Source: Streptomyces sp. A1136
Lineage (GTDB): Bacteria > Actinomycetota > Actinomycetes > Streptomycetales > Streptomycetaceae
Assembly (NCBI RefSeq): GCF_004795055.1
Contig: NZ_SSBJ01000045.1
Location: 1-48,041, forward strand
Direction: 5' to 3'
DNA length: 48,041 nucleotides
In this document: one piece after another, positions 43,101 to 48,041 of the stretch
Layout: each line of letters begins with the position of its first letter
Numbering within the stretch: position 1 is the first letter of the stretch
The notes under the pieces: model-generated
Seen by the model: the letters and a program-made list of their open reading frames with translations, nothing else
Told to the model about the DNA's origin: nothing
Databases searched by the model: none
Position numbers and translations under genes: made by a program

Positions 43101-46100
43101 AGCGCCTTCATGATCTCGGCGCGCAGGGCGGAGTCGGCGGTGCGCAGCCTCTCGTGGGTGCCGTCCCAGCGGTCCTGCTTGGCCGCGACCCAGTCCAGGT
43201 CCTCGTAGTCGATCTCCAGCAGGCCGGTCTGCTCCAGGTTGGGCATGGTGATGCGCCAGCCGCGCTCCAGGTCCAGGTAGAGCCGGAACGCGATGACGTC
43301 GCGGAGGGTCTTGGCGGCGGCCCGTGCGATCGACGGCGCGAGCTCGCTCTCGCCGGTGTAGTCGACGAGGCCGAGGGCGAGGGCCTCCCCGACGCGGGTG
43401 GCCAGCTCCTCGTGCGGGATGCCGTCCTCGTCGGCTTCGAGGGCGGCCCGGTAGAGCGCCCCGCGCAGCTGGGTGATCTGGACGAAGTCGTTGAAGTGGC
43501 CGGCCTGGAGCGAGGCGTCCTGGCGGTTGTCGACGAAGGTGAGGAGCTTGCGCGCCTCCTTGTCGAGGGCCTCCTCCGGGACCGCCTTCAGCGACTTCAC
43601 CACGGAGGCGGAGATCAGGGAGGTCGCCGACGAGCGCCCTTCCTGGTCGAGGGTTGCCAGCTTCGCGAAGTCCTTGCCACGGGTCTGCTCGTACGCCACA
43701 CCGCAGTGGAGGCAGAACAGGAAAGGCGAGGGGATGAAGGCGGCCTGCAGGTCGCCCTGGCCCTCGATGCCGCGCGGGTCCACGGTGATCGCGCGCGGGA
43801 CCCGGTCGCGGTAGGTCTTCTTGACGACTTCCTGGCCCTTGTCGTCCAGTTCCAGCCAGGATTCGGGCAGTCGGCGGTCGTCCACCGCGTACTGCGTGGT
43901 CGACGGCCAGGGCCGGTCGTGGTCGACGTAGAGGTAGCCGTCGCCTTGCCGTCCGCCGGTCGCCATGGTGTCCCGGCGGGCCTCGTAGCGGACCTCGCCG
44001 TCCTTCTCCGTACGCCACACCGTGAGGTACTCCTGGCCGCACTCCCGGCAGAACGCCAGCGGCATCAGCAGCTTGCCGCCGCTGCCCGGCTGTTCCAGCT
44101 GGTAGGAGCGCGTGCGATGGCGGGTGAGCTTGTCCTCCAGGGTGACGTAGACCGTGTCGCCCTTGGAGAGGAACTGGTGCAGCCGGAAGGCGAACAAGGG
44201 CCGCTCTGTCACCGGGTGTCGTGCCTCGGAGCCAGACTCAAGGGTGGCGCGGATCGCGTCCCGGCACTGCTGGGAGTCCACGCCCGAGGCGTCGGCGAGC
44301 TCTTGGGCCGCGACCTCGATCTTCGCCGGCTGCTGGCGTACCAGCCGGCCGGCGTCCACCGCCAGGCCGAACCGGGTCTCGATCCAGCGAGCCAGCGGGT
44401 CACGGACCAGGTCGGCGTAAGCGCGGGGGGCGGCGGGCGCGCGGAGCCGCTCGGCCGGGACGGTCTCCGGTGCCTCGTCGGTCGCTCGGATCAGGGTCTC
44501 GACGATGACGTTCCGGGGGCGGACGACCGTACCGAAGAGGGTGCTCGCGGTGTCGGCGACCACCTTGCGCTGGTCGTCCACCGTGCCCTCGGTGGACATG
44601 GTGGCGGAGGTGCCGACACACTGGAGCCGCTCGGCCTGGCAGGCCTCGCGTACCCGGCGGATGAGCAGGGCGACGTCGGCGCCCTGCCGGCCGCGGTAGG
44701 TGTGCAGCTCGTCGAAGACCAGGAACTCCAGGCCGCGGGCCATGCTGATTAGGCTGGCGCGGTCGGCCGGCCGGGTCAGCATCAGCTCCAGCATCACGTA
44801 GTTGGTGAGGAGGATGTCCGGCGGGTTGTCGCGGATCTCCTTGCGGCGCTGGTCGTCCTCTTGGCCGGTGTAGCGGGCGAAGGTGACCGGCTCGCGGCCC
44901 TCGCCGTATCCGTCCCGCAGGTACTTCTCCAACTCCTTCAGCTGGCTGTTGGCGAGGGCGTTCATGGGATACACGACGATCGCCCGTACGCGCCTGGCGG
45001 AGCGCGGTCCCTCCGCTTCCCGCTCGCGCAGCACCCGGTCGACGATCGGGATGATGTACGACAGTGACTTGCCGGAACCGGTACCGGTGGTCAGTACGTA
45101 CGAGTCACCGGACGCGGCGGCGTCGATCGCCTCGCGCTGGTGCTGGTGGAGGGTCAGCGGGCGGCCATCGCACACCGTGGCGCCCGGGGTCTTCCGGGCC
45201 TGGAAGATTTGCGCACATTCGCGGTGTAGGACGCCCTGCCCGGCCAGCTCGACGACCGTGCCGCCGCCCGCGAAGAAGGGGTTGAGAGACAGCCACGGGT
45301 CCGGCCATTGCGACTTCGCGTCCAGGTCGTCCTCGACGAACGCGGCGATCCGCTCGTCCCGGATGATCGTGCCGCCCTCGGTGAAGGAGCGGTAGTCCTC
45401 GATCAGGGTGCTGTGCACGCCGAAGACGTCCATCCCGGCGCCGCCGGGGCCCGCGGAGGGCCGCTTCTCCGCGACCGGTGCGGGTGCGGTGGCCGCCGTC
45501 GGGCTGGTGGTGTGCCGCAGGACGCGCACCGGGTCGAGGGCGCTCCAGTGGGGGAGTGCGGAGGCTTCGTCGCCGGGGTCCGTCCCGTCCGCCGCGAAGG
45601 CATCGGGGAGCAGGGGCAGCAGGGCATCGCGGACGGCGACGGCGTCGGCGGGCCGCTCGGCGGGGTCCTTGGCCAGCAGCCGGTCCACCAGACGGGCCAG
45701 TCCGGCAGGTACGGCCGGCCGTACGAGCCGCACCGACGTCGGCTCTTCCTCGACGTGCTTGCGCCCCAGCTCGTAGGCCGATCCGCTGGTGAACGGCGGT
45801 ACTCCGGCCAACATCTCGTACAGGACGCAGCCGAGGGCGTAGAGGTCGGCCGCCTGTGTGACCTGCTTGGCTTCGAACTGCTCGGGTGCCATGTAGCGGG
45901 CCGTGCCGACGCTGACGCCGGTGCTGGTGAGCCGGGTCTCCTCCGGATCGTCGGCGATCCGGCCCATCCCGAAGTCGAGCACCTTGACGGTGCCGCCGGT
46001 GATCAGCATGGTGTTGGCCGGCTTCAGATCGCGGTGGACGATGCCCGCCGTGTGGGCCGCGGCCAGACCTGAGGCGATCTGAGCGCCGATCGCGACGGCC

Positions 46101-46471
46101 CAGGAGATGGGGAGCTGCCGTTCCTCCTCGATCAGGTCACGCAGGGTCTCGCCGTCGAGGTACTCCATGACGAGGTACGGGCGCCCGCCGTCGGCGTCGT
46201 CGACACCGCCGTCGATGAGGCGGGTGAGGTTCGGGTGGTCCAGGCGGCGCATGATCCGGACCTCGCGGGCGAACCGCTGGACGGCCTTGGCATCTGCACC
46301 GGTGTCGAGCACGGCTCCGGAGCGGCGGCGGAGCACGGTCTTCACGGCAACGGTACGCGTCACGTCGCCCTCCGCGCGGTGCAGGTCCTCGGCCCGGTGG
46401 ACCTCGCCCATGTTCCCGGCCCCGATGACTCCCGTCACCCGGAACCGGCCCCCGATCAGCCGCTCGGTCAC
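40142..46471 (-). CDS. Ser/Thr kinase-DEAD helicase-DUF1998 fusion (DrmA/DrmB-like) with Vsr-like tail
   Basis: The 2109-residue chain starts with a complete Hanks-type kinase: P-loop GAGNMGEV (17-24), VAVK lysine (44), HRDLKPAN (146-153), DFG (166-168) and GTARYMAPEQ. After a linker, residues about 440-1450 are a helicase: TGTGSGKS near 460, VFDELHTYRG near 585 and QRSGRAGR near 1368, with zinc-type pairs CRECG (807), CLHCG (918) and CAQCGYHH...CLMC (1675). Near 1940 lies the DUF1998 signature CALGCYECLLTYGNQ. The last 100 residues (LADYVYRLPGVNLAVFVDLP) resemble a Vsr/PD-(D/E)XK fold with doubtful catalytic residues. In DISARM, DrmA and DrmB are separate and carry no kinase. The GTG at 46471 has GGGAGAGG upstream. 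It is the first gene of the operon. Confidence 0.82.
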   Translation of the reverse strand: MTERLIGGRFRVTGVIGAGNMGEVHRAEDLHRAEGDVTRTVAVKTVLRRRSGAVLDTGADAKAVQRFAREVRIMRRLDHPNLTRLIDGGVDDADGGRPYLVMEYLDGETLRDLIEEERQLPISWAVAIGAQIASGLAAAHTAGIVHRDLKPANTMLITGGTVKVLDFGMGRIADDPEETRLTSTGVSVGTARYMAPEQFEAKQVTQAADLYALGCVLYEMLAGVPPFTSGSAYELGRKHVEEEPTSVRLVRPAVPAGLARLVDRLLAKDPAERPADAVAVRDALLPLLPDAFAADGTDPGDEASALPHWSALDPVRVLRHTTSPTAATAPAPVAEKRPSAGPGGAGMDVFGVHSTLIEDYRSFTEGGTIIRDERIAAFVEDDLDAKSQWPDPWLSLNPFFAGGGTVVELAGQGVLHRECAQIFQARKTPGATVCDGRPLTLHQHQREAIDAAASGDSYVLTTGTGSGKSLSYIIPIVDRVLREREAEGPRSARRVRAIVVYPMNALANSQLKELEKYLRDGYGEGREPVTFARYTGQEDDQRRKEIRDNPPDILLTNYVMLELMLTRPADRASLISMARGLEFLVFDELHTYRGRQGADVALLIRRVREACQAERLQCVGTSATMSTEGTVDDQRKVVADTASTLFGTVVRPRNVIVETLIRATDEAPETVPAERLRAPAAPRAYADLVRDPLARWIETRFGLAVDAGRLVRQQPAKIEVAAQELADASGVDSQQCRDAIRATLESGSEARHPVTERPLFAFRLHQFLSKGDTVYVTLEDKLTRHRTRSYQLEQPGSGGKLLMPLAFCRECGQEYLTVWRTEKDGEVRYEARRDTMATGGRQGDGYLYVDHDRPWPSTTQYAVDDRRLPESWLELDDKGQEVVKKTYRDRVPRAITVDPRGIEGQGDLQAAFIPSPFLFCLHCGVAYEQTRGKDFAKLATLDQEGRSSATSLISASVVKSLKAVPEEALDKEARKLLTFVDNRQDASLQAGHFNDFVQITQLRGALYRAALEADEDGIPHEELATRVGEALALGLVDYTGESELAPSIARAAAKTLRDVIAFRLYLDLERGWRITMPNLEQTGLLEIDYEDLDWVAAKQDRWDGTHERLRTADSALRAEIMKALLNEMRRSLAIDVSYFRDDFDALQRASEERLVDPWVLSASDRPKVGTAYPHPSGKGMDRSALFLSARGKFGKYLCRADRKFKELDTDELQLVIEQLLQVLAKAGLVKEVSEAPQRAGRFRRPTGPATTGYRVAAQSLLWRAGKGETGTHDPLTRTYQSGDGPRVNTFFRELYKDAAGALAGLFAREHTAQVSPEEREQREEAFRKAQLKLLYCSPTMELGVDISSLNAVMMRNVPPTPANYAQRSGRAGRSGQPALVTTYCATGNSHDQYYFRRSERMVAGAVAPPRLDLANEDLVRSHLQGIWIAEAGLKLGRAIPDVLDVSYPDTGERPAPDLNLHPEILAASLDKDAQRRTVDASLRVLGPLLPDFADTTWWYDEWIQDQVRTVPERFNRAFDRWRKLFTSALDDQFIQNRRRLDYSLTEGDRIRANSRRREAETQLNLLMNESVDNKSVLSDFNPYRYLASEGFLPGYSFPRLPLAAYIPTVGHRRGNGDFLQRPRFLAIREFGPGALIYHEGARYQVTRIQLPPDSSGDLATSEARRCAQCGYHHDPEERNDRCLMCDEPLGSATYGLLHLHTVYTTRRERISSDEEERRRAGFRLETSYRFHDHGTRSGRLNASVTDAAGAPVAELAYGDSATVRITNTGRVRAKSDEPNGYWLDLADGRWMNDRDASQASGDSAELPVIDEDGNERRRKKRVIPFVEDRRNILVLTLDEALPEPIALSLMYALERGIEAAFELEDAELTSELLPPDDGPRRRILFTEAAEGGAGVLRRLQAEKGALAKAARQALAICHFDEDGTDQDGPHPDRPCALGCYECLLTYGNQLNHSLINRHAAKELLVRFASATATRETRSESRSEQFRRLLDQAPDAPSMTRVEAAVEEAVAVAQDNLLTWLRARGLRLPDESETLITEANALADYVYRLPGVNLAVFVDLPETEPTALRDEDAEERLLDARWDVVRFPHDADWDKLVAPHARYFGTPSAH

Positions 46472-46630
46472 TGCCGCCCCTCTCCCTGCCACGTCGCCGT
46501 GCCCCCTGCTGGTCCACCCCGTGCACCTGCCCCCTATGGGCGGGCAGGTGCTCTGTTCATGGTCGCAGAGATGGCATGGCCCTCTCGTGCCTTCCTCGCA
46601 GCTCAAAATGTACACACGTACCCGGTGTAA

Positions 46631-46678
46631 TTTCTAGCTTCAGACCTGTTGACATTGTCAACAGGTCAAACTTAGGGT
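46631..46678. promoter_or_regulatory. Shared divergent promoter with a perfect 25-bp palindrome
   Basis: GACCTGTTGAC (46643-46653) and GTCAACAGGTC (46657-46667) are perfect inverted repeats separated by ATT. Each arm carries a TTGACA -35 box pointing outwards: 46649-46654 on the plus strand with TAGGGT at 46673-46678 (18-base spacer) toward the sigma gene, and 46661-46656 on the minus strand with TAGAAA at 46636-46631 (19-base spacer) toward the kinase-helicase gene. A repressor binding the palindrome would block both promoters. Confidence 0.75.
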
Positions 46679-46709
46679 CATTTCTTGAACGGGTGAGGAA
46701 GGGGTGGCC

Positions 46710-47930
46710 GTGAGTGAAGAGGCTCGGGGCGAGCGGGATGCGGCTGGACTCCGGAACGCGCTCCGCGAGCTGTACGCCGAACTCGGCAAGGCTGCGGTGG
46801 GCGGTGTGGTCTCCGAGCAGGACTTCCGGCGCCGTGTCGGAGGCCTCGGACTGGCGCAGGCCGAGCAGGAGCGGTTGCGGGGCGAGCTGGGCCGCCTGGG
46901 GCTTCAGGTCCGACGGAAAGCGGAGCATACGGACCACGACGATCGTGACGCGCGAAAGGTTGTACATCCGGCGATGACGGGCCGGGTGCCGGCGGCGCAT
47001 GCGCTGCTGGGCAGGTACGCGGATGCGCAGGGCCGGGTGAGTGTCACCATCGTGGAGGGGGTGGCCCGGTTCTCGGGGTTGACCCCGGCGGAAACGCGCT
47101 CGCTCCGGGAAGCGGCCCGGCCGCAGGGCGTGACGGGAGCCTCCAGGGAGCCCGGTGTGCATGAGGAAGACGTGCAGGCCGAGGCAGAGACGCAACCTCC
47201 CGTGACGGAACCCGAATGCGCCGAAGAGGAGGAGTTCGAGCCGGATCAGGACCCGGACTCGGGCGCGCCCACGCGGCCTCTCGGGGATGTCGGCCGAGCG
47301 GTCCGGGCCGCGCTGGCGGTGTTGAACGAGGACCGGTTCACCCGGCGACCCGAGAAGCGCATGCTCACGGCCGAGGAGGAAGTGGGCCTCGCTGTATTGG
47401 TGCGGGGTGGCGCTGATCGGATCGAGAGCAGGCCGACCGAGGCAGAGATCGCTGCACTCGCGGCCACCGACCTCCGAGTCAGAGCACGCAACTGCTTCGT
47501 CGTGCACAACCAGGGGCTCGCGCACAGTATCGCCCTCCGCCACGCGGGACAGGGACTCGACCACGAGGACCTGCTCCAGCACGGGGCTCTCGGGCTGATT
47601 CGTGCAGCGGTCAAGTTCGATCCCGTCAAGGGCTACAAGTTCTCCACGTACGCGACGTGGTGGATCCGGCAGTCGATGAGCCGGGCCGTGGCGGACGAGG
47701 GGGCGGTCATCCGCATCCCGGTGCACTTCCACGAGCAGATCCGCAAGGTCGCCGCAGCGGAACGCCGGCTCCAGTCGGAAGGCCGCCCGTGGAGCGCTGT
47801 CCATGTCGCCGTGGCCTGCGACCTGAGCGTGCAGCGGGTCGAGGAGATCCGAAAGGTCAGCCGACGTACGGATTCCCTGGACCGGGTCATCGGAGACGGT
47901 GTGCACCTGGGGGACCTAGGGCCTGTGTGA
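46710..47930 (+). pseudogene. Sigma-70-family sigma factor, truncated by IS insertion
   Basis: The frame encodes about 406 residues. Residues 1-200 are a long acidic N-terminal extension (EPECAEEEEFEPDQDPDSGA). Region 2 is clear near 265-320: HEDLLQHGALGLIRAAVKFD, then KGYKFSTYATWWIRQSMSRA. Region 3 begins (VIRIPVHFHEQIRKVAAAE, then DSLDRVIGDGVHLGDL), but the frame then runs into GPV and a TGA inside the IS element, so the rest of region 3 and all of region 4 (the -35 reader) are missing. The gene is therefore unlikely to work as a normal sigma factor. AGGAAGGGG precedes the GTG at 46710 by five bases; a GTG at 46704 is the alternative. It shares its promoter region with the DISARM-like operon. 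Confidence 0.8.
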
Positions 47931-48041
47931 TGTCGTGATCAGTTCCTGAGTTCTGTCCTCTGCGCGGGGTGGAATCCGGTAGGACTGTGGTCGTGACGCG
48001 CAGGCAACTCACCAATGCCCAGTGGAAGTTCATCGAGCCGT
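47919..48041 (+). mobile_element. Left end of an IS5-family insertion sequence (runs off the window)
   Basis: The sigma coding sequence breaks at CTAG/GGCCTGTGTG, where conserved sigma sequence stops. The IS5-type transposase start follows about 75 bases later. I place the left end at about 47919, with CTAG as a possible target. The terminal repeat cannot be confirmed because the right end is outside the window. Confidence 0.7.
47993..48041 (+). CDS. IS5-family transposase N-terminus (partial)
   Basis: A GTG at 47993 opens VTRRQLTNAQWKFIEP, the standard beginning of Streptomyces IS5-type transposases (RxLTDAQWxxIEPxLP) with a DUF4096-like N-terminal region. TAGGA sits about ten bases upstream. 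Only 16 codons are inside the window. Confidence 0.8.
   Translation, partial: MTRRQLTNAQWKFIEP

Noticed and set aside
41558..44752. 1064-codon open frame antisense to the kinase-helicase fusion
   Set aside because: Low-complexity G/V/R/E-rich composition without motifs; the opposite strand carries intact helicase, zinc and DUF1998 motifs.
29642..46471. BREX or Pgl system because of the kinase and PglX-like methyltransferase
   Set aside because: No PglZ-type phosphatase, BrxC ATPase or BrxL is visible; the SNF2 protein has the DrmD-type start, which points to DISARM.

Overview
The window is very GC-rich actinobacterial chromosome, almost certainly Streptomyces or a close relative. The evidence is high-GC codon use with many GTG starts, a DUF5753 helix-turn-helix regulator coupled to a DUF397 protein, remnants of a PucR-type regulator and a SWIM zinc-finger gene, and a large sigma-70-type factor.

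Layout. (1) 1-4.8 kb: ordinary metabolic and membrane genes on the + strand: a partial gene, a small membrane-anchored protein, an NTF2-like protein, an MFS exporter, a cytochrome b561/molybdopterin oxidoreductase fusion and a small membrane protein. (2) 4.8-8.05 kb: a decay zone with broken remains of a PucR regulator, a ten-codon stub matching the PanD N-terminus, a frameshifted hypothetical gene, a SWIM-family gene with an internal deletion and a frameshift, and a C-terminal remnant. (3) 8.06-21.3 kb: a PIWI-RE island. A four-gene + strand cluster encodes a Cas4-like PD-(D/E)XK nuclease, a second zinc-finger/PD-(D/E)XK nuclease, a DinG-like helicase with putative Fe-S cysteines, and a pPIWI-RE protein. 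It is bracketed by two related HTH-N6-adenine methyltransferases, one divergent and one downstream; the downstream one has an unusual catalytic motif. (4) 21.3-27.8 kb: a minus-strand type IV restriction module of an Mrr-like protein, McrB, McrC and a RelE-like/UvrD helicase fusion. (5) 27.9-29.6 kb: a frameshifted HATPase gene divergent from an XRE/DUF5753-DUF397 pair. (6) 29.6-46.5 kb: a minus-strand DISARM-related operon. It opens with a 2109-residue fusion of Ser/Thr kinase, DEAD-type helicase, DUF1998 and a Vsr-like C-terminus, followed by a DrmD-like SNF2 helicase, a DrmMI-like adenine methyltransferase and two unassigned proteins with a degraded gene between them. (7) 46.6-48.0 kb: a divergently transcribed sigma factor cut off by an IS5-type element that runs off the window.

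How it works together. From about 8 to 46.5 kb this is one defence island with three separable systems, each pairing DNA recognition or modification with nucleases and helicases. In the PIWI-RE island the methyltransferases probably mark self DNA, and the helicase, nucleases and PIWI protein act on invading nucleic acid; this is inference from family and context. McrBC-type enzymes cut DNA carrying foreign modification. In the DISARM-like operon a kinase fused to the helicase suggests that phosphorylation gates the response. A perfect 25-bp palindrome holding back-to-back TTGACA boxes sits between this operon and the sigma gene, so both could be controlled together. The best candidates for undescribed biology are the two-methyltransferase, two-nuclease PIWI-RE island and the kinase-fused DISARM-like operon.
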